Shown: piece by piece, positions 39,014 through 48,520 of the stretch
Layout of the letters: the number at the start of each line of letters is the position of its first letter
Numbering within the stretch: position 1 is the first letter of the stretch
Origin: Cacconaster sp045601245
GTDB lineage: Bacteria; Bacteroidota; Bacteroidia; Bacteroidales; UBA932
DNA: 62,273 bases
Reading direction: 5' to 3'
Assembly (NCBI GenBank): GCA_045601245.1
Contig: JAZRZH010000024.1
Span: 1-62,273 of the forward strand
The notes under the pieces: generated by a model
Database searches by the model: none
Seen by the model: only the letters and a program-made list of their open reading frames with translations
What the model was told of the DNA's origin: nothing
Position numbers and translations under genes: made by a program

Positions 39014-41866
39014 TTATTTGTCGTCTGTTGTCTTGAATCCGTAACCGTATTCGATGCCCTTGAGTTCGGCCGGGACGCCTTCGGTCATCCATATCGGGGC
39101 CGGGGCGCCCTTGAGGAAGTGGTCGAAGAACTGCGCAAGCCTGATGCTGAGGTCCTTGCGGTTGCGGCGCTCCTTGAGGTTGTGGGCTTCGTCATTGTAC
39201 TGGAGCATCCACGCCTGCTTGCCGCAGCGGCGCAGGCCGTTGAAGAATTCGATGCCCTGCCACCAAGGCACTGCGCCGTCGGCGTCATTGTGCATAATCA
39301 GCACAGGGGTGGTGACATTCGGCACGTGGAAGAGCGGGGAGTTCTCCACATAGAGGTCGAATCCCTCCCAGAGGTCCTTGCCGATGCGGCTCTGGCCGTG
39401 TTCATACTGACCAGTGCGGGCGCGGCCGGATTCCCAGCGGATCCCGCCGTAGGCGCTGGTCATGTTTGAGACAGGAGCACCTGCACCTGCGGCCTTGAAG
39501 CGGTTGGTCTGTGTGATCATATACGCCACCTGATAGCCGCCCCAGCTCTGTCCCTGGATCGCCATATTGTCGCCGTCGATCCACGGATATTCGCAGAGCA
39601 TGTCGCAGGCCGGAAGTATGGACTTGAGCGCGCTCTTGCCCGGATGTCCGTCGGTGTAGTAGATGTCCGGGATGAAGCAGACGTAGCCGTTGCTTACGAA
39701 GTACGGGATATTGACCGTGGATGCGCTCGGGGCCGGATTCCTGACGCCGTAGAGCTCGTCCGAATATCTTTCGTAGAAGTAGATGATGACCGGATATTTC
39801 TTCGTCGCGTCGAAGTCCTCCGGCTTGTAGAGCAGACCTTCGGCCCTGATGCCGTCTTCGGTGGTCCAGCTTACGAGCTCGACCGTGCCCCAGTTGTAAT
39901 CCTTCTGCTGAGGGTTGGCATCGGAGATCTGTGTCTCGGTCTTGAAGTTGTCCTTCGTGGTCCAGACATTGTTGCCGACTTCATAATTGCCTTTCACATA
40001 GGTATATATCGGCTTCTTGCCGGTATTGTTGACGCTCAGTGTGCCGTAAGTGTACGGTCCCGTCACAATCTGCTCGAGAACCGGCTTCTTCTTCGTGATG
40101 TCGAGCACGGCGAAGCCGTTCATCTTGGTGGTGCGGTCAAATGTGGCGAAATACATCGGTCTGTCCTTGAGCAGCGAAGTGCCGCGCTTTGCAGTCTCGC
40201 GGGTGCTGACGAAAGGATTGCTGAGGGAGTAGCGGATCCTGTTTTCGCGGCCCTGGGTGAGCCTGAACGGAGCCTTGGCGCCGGTGGCGTCGAATTGCCA
40301 GAAATCATACTGGTCCTGGAGGACGAATGTCTTAGAATCATCGAACCAGGTCGCGCTGCCGCATACGGGAGGTATGCACGGATGGTCATCCTCGTCATCG
40401 TAGAATACGACTTCCAGGCCGGATGTGAGGTCCCTGACTTCACCTGTGGCAAGAGTGTAGAGGAACCAGTTGTTCTTCGAATAATCGTAGAATGCCGTGT
40501 ATGCGCCGTCCGGTGAGGTGCTGAATGATGAGAAAAGCACGTCCTTGAAGATGAGTTCGCGGCTGCCGTCCTTGAGCGAGATGAGATATACGTCGCGGTG
40601 CGTGCCGTCAGCCCACTGCTGCTGGATGCGGTACGGCTTGTCGGTGTATGCGAAGATGCGGTCCTGGTTGGAGTTGCGCTTGATCGATACTGTCGAAATC
40701 TCCTTGTCGGCGAGCTGGATCACGTTTCCGCTGCCGTTGAGGTTAACCTTGGCGGTGTATGTCTTTGCTTTCGTTGCGGCGACGTTGTTCTTCTGGATGG
40801 TCTGGATGTAATCCTCGTTCCATACCCAGATGTCGAGTCTCGGCTGCTCGAAATCTACGAGGGTGGTATCCTTCTCCCTTGGGATCGGGCAGGTGCCGAA
40901 TGTGACGTATGAATCATCTGCATAGAATGATATAGCGCTCTTGCCGCTGATCTTCCAGCCTTCAGGGATGCCCTTGGCATTCCTGTCCACGAGTTTCCTG
41001 ACGCTTCCGTTCTCGTAGAGCCAGATGTCGGTCACCTTGGACGCATCCTTCGCGGTGTCGAGGTTTGCGTAGAATGCGAGTTTGTCGCCGTTGTCATTGA
41101 AATATGCGCTGCCGAAGGTGGCCTTCTTGTCGCCGGTCAGCACTTCAGTGGTCTTCTTTGACGCGAAATCATAGAGGAAGATGCCTCGCTTTGTCGTCGA
41201 ATCCTTCTTGGCGGGCTTGGTGACAAATGCCATACCCTTGCCGTCGTCGGTCAGCCAGCAGGTCTCGGAGCATTTGACCGTATCGATGGCGAGAGTCTTG
41301 ACGTTCAATACATAAAGATTCTCCTTAGGCTGTTCCGGAGCCTTCTTTTCATCTTTTTTAGCCTCTTTCTCATCCTTCTTTCCTTCGGATGCTGCCTTTT
41401 TTTCCGGTGCGTTGGTGGTGAAGACTATATGGTCCACGAGCTCGAAGGCGACCTTCATTGATTTGAGCAGAGGATATTTCGTGACTTCTCCGCTGACGAG
41501 GTCCATTACGCCGAGGGTGTCCCTGGGCATCTGGTCCGGTTTCTTCTTGTCTATGCGCGCCTGGCGCGTCTCCTGATATTTCGGGGAGATCTTGAACACG
41601 GCCTTCTTGCCGTCCAGGGAGATACGGCACGACGTACCGCGGTCCACAGTGTATTCAGTGCCGGTTTTTGAATTGTAAACGTGAAGGACTCCATCCCCCT
41701 GCTGAGGATTGATCTCGTAGGTCACCCACTCTCCGTTCATAGGGTCGGACAGTCTGGCGACGGATTTCCAGCCGTCATAGACTGAATGGTCGAGTGCCGG
41801 CTTCTGCGCGGTGGCTGCAAATGGAATGGCCAGAATGGCCAGGATGATGATTGACAGGCGTTTCAT
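39014..41866 (-). CDS. Secreted S9 family (prolyl oligopeptidase-like) peptidase
   Basis: The 950-residue protein has a signal peptide ending TAQ near residue 21. The C-terminal catalytic domain has IQGQSWGGYQVAYM (Ser), HNDADGAVPWWQG (Asp) and YNDEAHNLK (His). The long N-terminal part is a degenerate beta-propeller. A Lys/Glu-rich insert of about 30 residues (KKAASEGKKDEKEAKKDEKK) near residues 150-180 looks like a disordered linker. Probably a periplasmic oligopeptidase or glutamyl-type peptidase; specificity unknown. First gene of a two-gene peptidase operon, 24 nt after the predicted transcription start. Confidence 0.85.
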   Translation of the reverse strand: MKRLSIIILAILAIPFAATAQKPALDHSVYDGWKSVARLSDPMNGEWVTYEINPQQGDGVLHVYNSKTGTEYTVDRGTSCRISLDGKKAVFKISPKYQETRQARIDKKKPDQMPRDTLGVMDLVSGEVTKYPLLKSMKVAFELVDHIVFTTNAPEKKAASEGKKDEKEAKKDEKKAPEQPKENLYVLNVKTLAIDTVKCSETCWLTDDGKGMAFVTKPAKKDSTTKRGIFLYDFASKKTTEVLTGDKKATFGSAYFNDNGDKLAFYANLDTAKDASKVTDIWLYENGSVRKLVDRNAKGIPEGWKISGKSAISFYADDSYVTFGTCPIPREKDTTLVDFEQPRLDIWVWNEDYIQTIQKNNVAATKAKTYTAKVNLNGSGNVIQLADKEISTVSIKRNSNQDRIFAYTDKPYRIQQQWADGTHRDVYLISLKDGSRELIFKDVLFSSFSTSPDGAYTAFYDYSKNNWFLYTLATGEVRDLTSGLEVVFYDDEDDHPCIPPVCGSATWFDDSKTFVLQDQYDFWQFDATGAKAPFRLTQGRENRIRYSLSNPFVSTRETAKRGTSLLKDRPMYFATFDRTTKMNGFAVLDITKKKPVLEQIVTGPYTYGTLSVNNTGKKPIYTYVKGNYEVGNNVWTTKDNFKTETQISDANPQQKDYNWGTVELVSWTTEDGIRAEGLLYKPEDFDATKKYPVIIYFYERYSDELYGVRNPAPSASTVNIPYFVSNGYVCFIPDIYYTDGHPGKSALKSILPACDMLCEYPWIDGDNMAIQGQSWGGYQVAYMITQTNRFKAAGAGAPVSNMTSAYGGIRWESGRARTGQYEHGQSRIGKDLWEGFDLYVENSPLFHVPNVTTPVLIMHNDADGAVPWWQGIEFFNGLRRCGKQAWMLQYNDEAHNLKERRNRKDLSIRLAQFFDHFLKGAPAPIWMTEGVPAELKGIEYGYGFKTTDDK

Positions 41867-41896
41867 ATATGAATGTTTTATCAGTAATTTCCTTTA

Positions 41897-41904
41897 CAAA
41901 TATA
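41897..41904 (-). promoter_or_regulatory. Promoter -7 element of the S9 peptidase operon
   Basis: The minus strand reads TATATTTG, a perfect match, 30 bp before ATG 41866. Confidence 0.6.
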
Positions 41905-41936
41905 ATGTTTTTGAAATCGAAAAGCGCTATTTTCAG

Positions 41937-41944
41937 TATATTTG
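41937..41944 (+). promoter_or_regulatory. Promoter -7 element of the split amidotransferase/DUF285 locus
   Basis: TATATTTG with a TTTG at 41910-41913 (23-bp spacing, slightly long). It lies 35 bp before ATG 41980, and the divergent S9 promoter is 32 bp away. Confidence 0.55.
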
Positions 41945-41979
41945 CATATTACGTGCATACGTGAAATCTATTCTGTACT

Positions 41980-44106
41980 ATGAGATATTCAGGAACAACA
42001 ATTCTGGCAATGGCTGTCGCGGTGGTATTCTGCGGCGCCTGTACGGAGGATGTCCGGCAATTAAAGGAATCCTCCGGCTTCGTGGCTTCCCTCGAGAAGC
42101 AGACTTCCGACACGAAGACTACTCTCGACAACGGCTCCGTGCTGTGGTCCGAAGGTGACTCCATCCGTGTTTTCAGCGTTCCGCTGATGACTTCCGGCTA
42201 TGAAGGCCGTGCTATCTGTGTCAATCCTGCAGACAAGGGCAAGACCCACGGCCGTTTCTATGATCCGGCTTGTGAGGATTACTATACATCGGACTGCTAT
42301 GCGGTCTATCCGTCATCAATGTGCACCGGCTTTGAAGGTACATCGCTCAAGGTTAATCTTCCGGCAGTCCAATACTATCGCGAGAATTCATTCGATGCCG
42401 GGGCAAATCCTTCAGTCGCTGTGTCATCGGGCACTCAGTTGAGTTTCTACAACCTCTGCGGACTGGTTTCCGTCTCATTCACAAATGCTCCGTCAATCAC
42501 CGAAATCGATCTCACCACTCTTGGCGAAGAGGCTCTCTGGGGTGAAGGTTCGGTCGATATGACATATTCCGACAAGCCTGCATTCGTGATTCCGGCCGCA
42601 ACCGATGACGCACAGAAGACCGTCAGGCTTATGGTCGACAAGCCGGCAGCTTCCGAGGACGGAATGTTCATCTCCACCGGCGCTGACGTAACGGTTCAGT
42701 CAGGTGTCATTTCAGGTGACCCGGACATCTCCACCGTATATTATATCGTTGTTCCTGCCGGATCCCTCGCAAAGGGCTTCCTTCTTACAGCGAAGTGCGC
42801 TGACGGTTCGTATATGCAGAAATATGCTCCTGCCGGCTCGAATACCGTTTTCCGCTCGACCTGCATTGCGATGCCGGATCTTGCGTTCGTGGATGACTCA
42901 CAGGTGGAAATCCGCACCGACGTGCCGAACAAGGCATTCTACAAGGACCTCCTGATGGATACCGGTATCGGAATGTCCGATTACAAGACGATGCCTGTGA
43001 CCACATATCTCAATCTCTCCAACGAGACATTCTACGCAACTTCCAACAACTCGACCAATCAGACTGCACAGAACAAGGTATTCTGCGGCAATCCTGACGA
43101 CCTCAACGGCGTTCTCCTTTATCCTGACGGCGAGCCGCGCTACAAGATGATCTACGTCAATGGCGGTATCGCGACGACCCACGGACGCAGCTGGATGGTA
43201 CAGGGCCGCGAGAACATACGCACATTCTTCTTCAACGGCGGCAGCTACGTGGGTTCCTGCGCCGGAGCATTCGTATCAACTTATGGTGTGATCGATTCAT
43301 ATATTGCGCACAATGGATATATGGGCCTCTGGCCGGGTTATGCCAACAATACGTCCATATACGATATCTATCCGGACTACATACTTCCTGAGGACAGCCC
43401 TCTGCTGAAGTACTACGATTTCGGCGGCGACCACCGCGTGGCCGGCGTGAAGCACTGGAACGGTCCTTACTTCGAGCATTGGGATATGGTACCGGGCACC
43501 GAGGTGCTCTGCATCAACGATTATCCTGCATACAGATATCATATGCTGCCGTCAGTCATCGCATATAAGCCTTCCATCTATTCAGGCCGCGTGATCCCTT
43601 CAGGCGGACACCCGGAGCAGGAGAAGACAGGCGAGAAGCTTGACCTTATGGCCGCATACTGCCTCTATGCAATGGACGGTGTCGGCATCGCCAAGGTGAA
43701 GGGTATCCTCCACAACGGCGAGGTCCGCAATATGACCAAGTCCACGACTGATGAGGACCCTGCATTTACCAAGATCGGTGACAAGCAGTGCCACCACTTC
43801 GCATTCGCCGTTCCTGACGGCGCGAAGAACATCAAGGTAAGACTCGAGGCTCTTGACTCGTTCAACCTCAGCCTCCGTATGGCCAAGGGCACCTTCGCAT
43901 TCAAGGAGGACGCCCAGTACAAGGTGGAAAATGCCAACCTCGTGAAGGAACTTACTTTCCCTTCACTTGAAAAGGGCACCTGGTACGTCGGCGTACAGTG
44001 CGAGGATACCGTAACGAACTCTTTCGGAACATACGGCATCACCTACAGCGGCAAGACCGCGGTGCTCAACGGTGTTCCTTATACAATCTCAGTAACTTGG
44101 GAATAA
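41980..44106 (+). CDS. Lipoprotein with fimbrillin-like N-terminus, class I amidotransferase-like domain and PPC-like domain (paralog 3)
   Basis: The 708-residue protein has signal peptide and lipidation Cys21 (FCGAC). Residues about 30-300 form a fimbrillin-like domain (DTKTTLDNGSVLWSEGDSIRV) that paralogs 1 and 2 lack. From residue about 310 it is collinear with them: IRTDVPNKAFYKDL, GGSYVGSCAGAF (Cys427), PSGGHPEQ (candidate His), then the PPC-like domain (VRLEALDSFNLSLRMA). It stops where the paralogs continue into DUF285 repeats; that module is encoded by the next gene, 15 bp downstream. Probably surface-exposed. Substrate unknown. Confidence 0.7.
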   Translation: MRYSGTTILAMAVAVVFCGACTEDVRQLKESSGFVASLEKQTSDTKTTLDNGSVLWSEGDSIRVFSVPLMTSGYEGRAICVNPADKGKTHGRFYDPACEDYYTSDCYAVYPSSMCTGFEGTSLKVNLPAVQYYRENSFDAGANPSVAVSSGTQLSFYNLCGLVSVSFTNAPSITEIDLTTLGEEALWGEGSVDMTYSDKPAFVIPAATDDAQKTVRLMVDKPAASEDGMFISTGADVTVQSGVISGDPDISTVYYIVVPAGSLAKGFLLTAKCADGSYMQKYAPAGSNTVFRSTCIAMPDLAFVDDSQVEIRTDVPNKAFYKDLLMDTGIGMSDYKTMPVTTYLNLSNETFYATSNNSTNQTAQNKVFCGNPDDLNGVLLYPDGEPRYKMIYVNGGIATTHGRSWMVQGRENIRTFFFNGGSYVGSCAGAFVSTYGVIDSYIAHNGYMGLWPGYANNTSIYDIYPDYILPEDSPLLKYYDFGGDHRVAGVKHWNGPYFEHWDMVPGTEVLCINDYPAYRYHMLPSVIAYKPSIYSGRVIPSGGHPEQEKTGEKLDLMAAYCLYAMDGVGIAKVKGILHNGEVRNMTKSTTDEDPAFTKIGDKQCHHFAFAVPDGAKNIKVRLEALDSFNLSLRMAKGTFAFKEDAQYKVENANLVKELTFPSLEKGTWYVGVQCEDTVTNSFGTYGITYSGKTAVLNGVPYTISVTWE

Positions 44107-44121
44107 CAGGAGGGTACAATC

Positions 44122-46194
44122 ATGAAGAAAATATTTTTCGCAATAGCATCAGTCGCAGCGGTTATACTTTCCGCTTGTACAAAGGAGCCGGTTGCAGACA
44201 ACGATACCATCAGGGCTCAGATCGAGCAGGTCTCAACAAGGACCGCGCTTGAGAAGGCCGGTGACATCTACAACGTCAACTGGGTCGAAAACGATCAGAT
44301 CGTCGTTTCCAACGGCAAACAGACCGCCATATACAAAGCTCTCACCGGCGGCTCATCAGTCACCGATTTCAGCAAAATGTCCTGGGGCACGTTCACAGGT
44401 ACCGAATTCACTGCGTATTATCCTGCCGACATCGCAAAGGGCACCCTTCCGGCAGTGCAGGAATATGTCGAGGGCAATATCACAGGCCTGCCTATGTATG
44501 CAGAAGGCATCACGGACCTTAACAGCATCACTTTCAAGCCTGTAACGGGCATCATCAAACTCGATGTCAGCACATCTGTCAGCGGCGCCAAGGTATCTTC
44601 CATCGTCCTCTCTTCGGATCAGGGTTTCAGCGGCTCATTCAACATCAACAATGGCGTGGCCGCCCTCTCCGGTGTCGGTGATGACGTACAACTTAATTGC
44701 GGCGACGGTGTTGCAATCGCTTCCACAGCCGTTCCGTTCTTTATCTCCGTTCCGGCAAATGCCTACACAGGTCTGACTATCACCATAAACAGCGCTGACG
44801 GCAAGCGGTCCATTTCAAAGCTTGAGGACAACAAGACCTTTACCGTCCGCCGTGGTGAACTCCGTACAATATCCGTCAATATCAGCGAATTCACAAATGA
44901 GCTGCCACCGGCCAAAGGGGAGGCTCTTCTGATGATGGGTACGGACTTCAACGAGGTGCTCAAGCAGTTCGTCAAATCCACAGCCAAGTCTATAGACAAC
45001 GACAATACGATCAAGAAGATCATATTCAAGACCAATGACCCTACTGTAGGTGAAAAGAAGGTCAGCTACTTCAATTCCCAAGTGCCTGTCTACGCATCCT
45101 GGAATGCTTCCACAGGCACCGTGACCATTACCACTGCCGCATCCGAGATTATGGCCAACGAGTCTCTCTCATTTGCTTTCTGCTATATGCACGCTCTTCA
45201 GAGCATCGAGGGTCTGACCTGCTTGAATACATCCAGGACGAAGTTCTTCGACAGAATGTTCATCATGGCCGGCAGGTACAACCCACAGCTCAAGGAGATC
45301 GACTGCTCAAGCTTCAATACTGAGAATGGCATCTCTTTCCAGTCTATGTTCGATTCCTGCCTCAACGCCACCAAGATTGACGTATCCAGCTTCAACACTT
45401 CCAACGGCGAAAGTTTCAACTCGATGTTCAATGCCTGCTACAAGGTTGAGAAAATTGACGTCAGCCATTTCAATACGGCAAAAGCCAACAGGATGTCATA
45501 TATGTTCAATTGCTGCAAGGCTGTCGATGTGCTTGATGTAAGCAACTTCAGTACTTCCAATGTCACTACGATGGCATTTATGTTCACCCACTGTGAGAAG
45601 GTGAAGAAACTTGACGTAAGCAAGTTCGACACCAGGAAAGTAACTACGATGGACAATATGTTCTCCGACTGCTGGGCTCTTGAAGAACTTGACCTCAAGA
45701 ACTTCAACACCGACAATGTGACCGACACCCGCAGTATGTTCAACCGCTGCAAGTCCATCAAGACCCTTGACCTCAGCCATATGACATTCCCTGCAACAGG
45801 CCGTATGACTTATATGTTCTACCAGATGGAAAAACTTGAGACTCTCCATATCGAAGGAATGGATATGACCAGATGGGCAACAGCCTCCAATCTGATACAT
45901 ATGTTCAGGTATGAGCCTTGCCTCAAGGATCTTTATCTGGGTGCAAAGGGATACAACAGTTCAAACATAAATCCGACATCATTCTTCACTGATTCAGCCG
46001 ACGGCGTAGGCAAACGCACGGGATCTTACAGTGGTGGTTTCACTATCCACTGCTGCAAGAATGCGGTCAGCTGGCTTCCTAAGACTACTCTCCGCTGGAT
46101 TGCCAGCGGCTACAGCGGCCAGACGAAGATCCCTGTAAAGTTCGTCGATTACATTACAGGCGAGGAATACACCCCGACCTGGGCGACGAACTAA
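44122..46194 (+). CDS. Fimbrillin-like lipoprotein with DUF285 (BspA-like) repeats
   Basis: The 690-residue protein has lipobox LSAC (Cys15). Residues about 20-255 are fimbrillin-like (TRTALEKAGDIYNVNWVEND). From about 270 on it matches the C-terminal module of paralogs 1 and 2. At least six 23-25-residue repeats follow, of the type SSFNTSNGESFNSMFNACYK, VSNFSTSNVTTMAFMF and VSKFDTRKVTTMDNMFSDC. The shared end PVKFVDYITGEEYTPTW corresponds to KFVDTFTGNEIKPEW in paralog 1. This supports fission or fusion of one ancestral gene. A terminator follows. Confidence 0.75.
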   Translation: MKKIFFAIASVAAVILSACTKEPVADNDTIRAQIEQVSTRTALEKAGDIYNVNWVENDQIVVSNGKQTAIYKALTGGSSVTDFSKMSWGTFTGTEFTAYYPADIAKGTLPAVQEYVEGNITGLPMYAEGITDLNSITFKPVTGIIKLDVSTSVSGAKVSSIVLSSDQGFSGSFNINNGVAALSGVGDDVQLNCGDGVAIASTAVPFFISVPANAYTGLTITINSADGKRSISKLEDNKTFTVRRGELRTISVNISEFTNELPPAKGEALLMMGTDFNEVLKQFVKSTAKSIDNDNTIKKIIFKTNDPTVGEKKVSYFNSQVPVYASWNASTGTVTITTAASEIMANESLSFAFCYMHALQSIEGLTCLNTSRTKFFDRMFIMAGRYNPQLKEIDCSSFNTENGISFQSMFDSCLNATKIDVSSFNTSNGESFNSMFNACYKVEKIDVSHFNTAKANRMSYMFNCCKAVDVLDVSNFSTSNVTTMAFMFTHCEKVKKLDVSKFDTRKVTTMDNMFSDCWALEELDLKNFNTDNVTDTRSMFNRCKSIKTLDLSHMTFPATGRMTYMFYQMEKLETLHIEGMDMTRWATASNLIHMFRYEPCLKDLYLGAKGYNSSNINPTSFFTDSADGVGKRTGSYSGGFTIHCCKNAVSWLPKTTLRWIASGYSGQTKIPVKFVDYITGEEYTPTWATN

Positions 46195-46212
46195 AGTACT
46201 TTTACATATTTG

Positions 46213-46241
46213 ATCAGGCGGTCCCGCAAGGGCCGCCTGAT
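46213..46241 (+). terminator. Terminator of the split lipoprotein locus
   Basis: ATCAGGCGG and CCGCCTGAT pair around an 11-nt centre, followed by TTTGTT. Confidence 0.75.
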
Positions 46242-46348
46242 TTGTTATATTCGAGCGGGAATATATGTTCCTGGTGAGCTGCGGTGTCTAAAGACGCTCC
46301 AGCAGTTATCTGTGAACCGTAATTTCCAGATAGTTGATTATCAATGAT

Positions 46349-46394
46349 TTAAGCCAAGCCCCTTGCGTCATTTGACGCAAGGGGCTTGGCTTAA
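46349..46394. repeat. Perfect REP hairpin
   Basis: TTAAGCCAAGCCCCTTGCGTCA pairs over its whole 22-bp length around a TT spacer. An outer 8-bp pair (GATTATCA 46336-46343, TGATAATC 46400-46407) extends it. Its core CCTTGCGTCA/TGACGCAAGG matches the REPs around the transposase at 24.2-25.3 kb. It lies between two convergent units that each have their own terminator, so it is not needed for termination. Confidence 0.8.
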
Positions 46395-46449
46395 TATGCT
46401 GATAATCAGGTGCTTAAGAATTACGCTCGGGCGTCACCATAAAACAAAA

Positions 46450-46477
46450 GAAGTGCAGGACGCGGGCCCTGCACTTC
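46450..46477 (-). terminator. Terminator of the rplM-rpsI-rpsB-tsf operon
   Basis: On the minus strand GAAGTGCAGG pairs with CCTGCACTTC around an 8-nt loop and is followed by TTTTGTTTT. Confidence 0.85.
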
Positions 46478-46500
46478 TCTGGATATAGTGTCGTTGATGA

Positions 46501-47499
46501 TTAGTCGTCAGCGAGTGAGCAGCGGAAGAACTTGAGGATCTTGATGTCCTTGTCGATGGCTGCGAGAGCCTCCTTTACGGACTTCTTGTCATCGCTCATC
46601 TGGTATTCCTGCTCCTCGAGGGTATTCTCCTTGAAGAACTTGGCGATACGGCCGTTTGCGATGTTCTGGATCATCTGTTCAGGAAGGTTGGCTGCCTTCT
46701 GCTCTGCAACGGTGACCTTGATCTCGCGAGCCTGCTGAGCCTGCTCAGGGGTGAGCCAGCCCTTTGCTGTGTTGGACTCGATATGATCTTCGCTGTCGCA
46801 GTGTGCAGGGTTGATGCCTGCCTTCTTGAGGGCTGCGTCACCAGCCTTCTGGATCTGCTCTTCCTTGGTCTTCTCGATAGCAACCTTGCGCTCGTTCTCA
46901 ACAACTTCTGCAGGGCAGTCGTCAGCTGAAACGGATACAGGGTTCATAGAGACGATCTGCATACCGATACCCTTACCGAGCTCTTCAGGAACAGGCTTGT
47001 TGAATGCCACGATAGCACCGAGCTTGCCGTTGATGGTGTGGATATAAGTAGCGAGACCTTCTGCCTCGAGCTGTGCATAGAATACGAGAGAGTGCTTTTC
47101 GCCGCTCTTGCCGGTCTGCTGTGAGATAGCATCTTCGACAGTCTGACCGTCAGCCATCGTGCAGGCCATGAGGGCTTCCTTGTCTGCTGGGAAGTTCTTG
47201 ATGGCAGTATCTGCGATAGCCTTTGCGAGGCTCTGGAATTCAGCATTCTGAGATACGAAGTCAGTCTCACAGCCGAGAGCTACGAGGATGGCCTTCTTGC
47301 CTTCGATTCTTGAGAGTACGGCACCTTCTGAGGTCTCACGGTCAGCACGCTTTGCTGCCACAAGCTTGCCCTTCTCACGGATAATTTCCTGTGCGCGTTC
47401 GAAATTGCCTTCAGCCTCTACGAGAGCCTTCTTGCAATCCATCATGCCGGCACCGGTCATCTTACGGAGTTTTGCAACGTCTGCTGCTTTGATTTCCAT
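46501..47499 (-). CDS. tsf: Elongation factor Ts
   Basis: The 332-residue EF-Ts starts MEIKAADVAKLRKMTGAGMM, continuing DCKKALVEAEGN. The family signature VALGCETDFVSQN near residue 75 contacts EF-Tu. It recycles EF-Tu by nucleotide exchange. It is longer than proteobacterial EF-Ts, as expected for Bacteroidetes. Last gene of the operon, 26 bp after rpsB. Confidence 0.95.
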   Translation of the reverse strand: MEIKAADVAKLRKMTGAGMMDCKKALVEAEGNFERAQEIIREKGKLVAAKRADRETSEGAVLSRIEGKKAILVALGCETDFVSQNAEFQSLAKAIADTAIKNFPADKEALMACTMADGQTVEDAISQQTGKSGEKHSLVFYAQLEAEGLATYIHTINGKLGAIVAFNKPVPEELGKGIGMQIVSMNPVSVSADDCPAEVVENERKVAIEKTKEEQIQKAGDAALKKAGINPAHCDSEDHIESNTAKGWLTPEQAQQAREIKVTVAEQKAANLPEQMIQNIANGRIAKFFKENTLEEQEYQMSDDKKSVKEALAAIDKDIKILKFFRCSLADD

Positions 47500-47525
47500 A
47501 ATCTTTATTCTTTAAGGGTTATTCG

Positions 47526-48335
47526 TTATGCCTCTTCTGCAGATGCTTCTTCATCTTCAGCCTTCTTTGCGTTCCTGCGAGGGCGGGTCTTCCTTACAGG
47601 AGCCTCATCCTTTGCAGGTTCCTCGTCCTTTTCCTTCTCCTTCTCGAGCTTGCGCTCCTCGAGGCCTTCTGCAATTGCCTTGCAGAGAGTGTCGGTGATG
47701 AGGGAGATGCTCTTTGCAGCGTCGTCGTTTGCAGGGATCACGTAGTCGACCATAGTCGGGTCGCAGCAGGTATCAACCATTGCGATGACCGGGATGTTGA
47801 GGCGGTTGGCCTCTTTGACTGCGTTGATTTCCTTCTGAACGTCAACTACGAAGAGAGCTGAAGGAAGGCGGTTGAGGTCGGCGATTGAACCGAGGTTCTT
47901 CTCGAGCTTTGCCCTCTGGCGTGAAACCTGGAGGCGCTCACGCTTTGCGAGAGTGTCGAAGGTACCGTCGGTGATCATCTTGTCGATGTTGTTCATCTTC
48001 TTGACGGCCTTGCGGATTGTAGGGAAGTTGGTAAGCATACCACCTGCCCAGCGCTCGGTGATGTATGGCATATTGACGCTCTTTGCGCACCCGGCAACGA
48101 TCTCCTTAGCCTGCTTCTTTGTAGCGACGAAGAGGATCTTGCGGCCTGAGCGTGCGAGCTGCTTCATGATGTCGGCAGCCTCGTCGATTTTTACAACGGT
48201 TTTGTGCAGGTCGATGATGTGGATGCCGTTCTTCTCCATAAAGATATACGGAGCCATTTTAGGATTCCACTTTCTCTTCAGGTGACCGAAGTGTACGCCT
48301 GCATCAAGTAAGTCCTGGAAATTAGTTCTAGACAT
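47526..48335 (-). CDS. rpsB: 30S ribosomal protein S2
   Basis: The 269-residue S2 starts MSRTNFQDLLDAGVHFGHLK, with RKWNPKMAPYIF, VDVQKEINAVKEANRL and PVIAMVDTCCDPT. About 45 C-terminal residues form a charged Lys/Glu-rich tail (KEKEKDEEPAKDEAP) that looks disordered. It is separated from rpsI by 185 bp of structured leader, unlike the short gaps elsewhere in the operon. Confidence 0.95.
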   Translation of the reverse strand: MSRTNFQDLLDAGVHFGHLKRKWNPKMAPYIFMEKNGIHIIDLHKTVVKIDEAADIMKQLARSGRKILFVATKKQAKEIVAGCAKSVNMPYITERWAGGMLTNFPTIRKAVKKMNNIDKMITDGTFDTLAKRERLQVSRQRAKLEKNLGSIADLNRLPSALFVVDVQKEINAVKEANRLNIPVIAMVDTCCDPTMVDYVIPANDDAAKSISLITDTLCKAIAEGLEERKLEKEKEKDEEPAKDEAPVRKTRPRRNAKKAEDEEASAEEA

Positions 48336-48520
48336 TTTCTTAATGTACTTTTTAATGTTTTTAATTCTCTACCCTCCTTCAAAGCGAGGGTCCTCTTTTC
48401 ATCAACCGGGAGTAGCGGCCTGGCCGGTCTCCGCGGTTTTCCGCAGTCAGGCAAACAGGGGGTAGCCACGAGGGATCCCCAAGTTTTGACACCGGACTGT
48501 GCCTGTAAATCAGTAAGACA
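48336..48520 (-). promoter_or_regulatory. Candidate structured leader of rpsB
   Basis: A 185-bp gap holds several stems in the minus-strand transcript: ACCCTC/GAGGGT (48371-48391) close to rpsB, and GCGG-AAAA-CCGC nested in a CCTG/CAGG pair (48419-48451). There is also a GC-rich block around 48455-48480. No TAnnTTTG element was seen. Position and structure fit an autoregulatory r-protein leader or an mRNA processing region, but I cannot match it to a known class. Confidence 0.45.
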
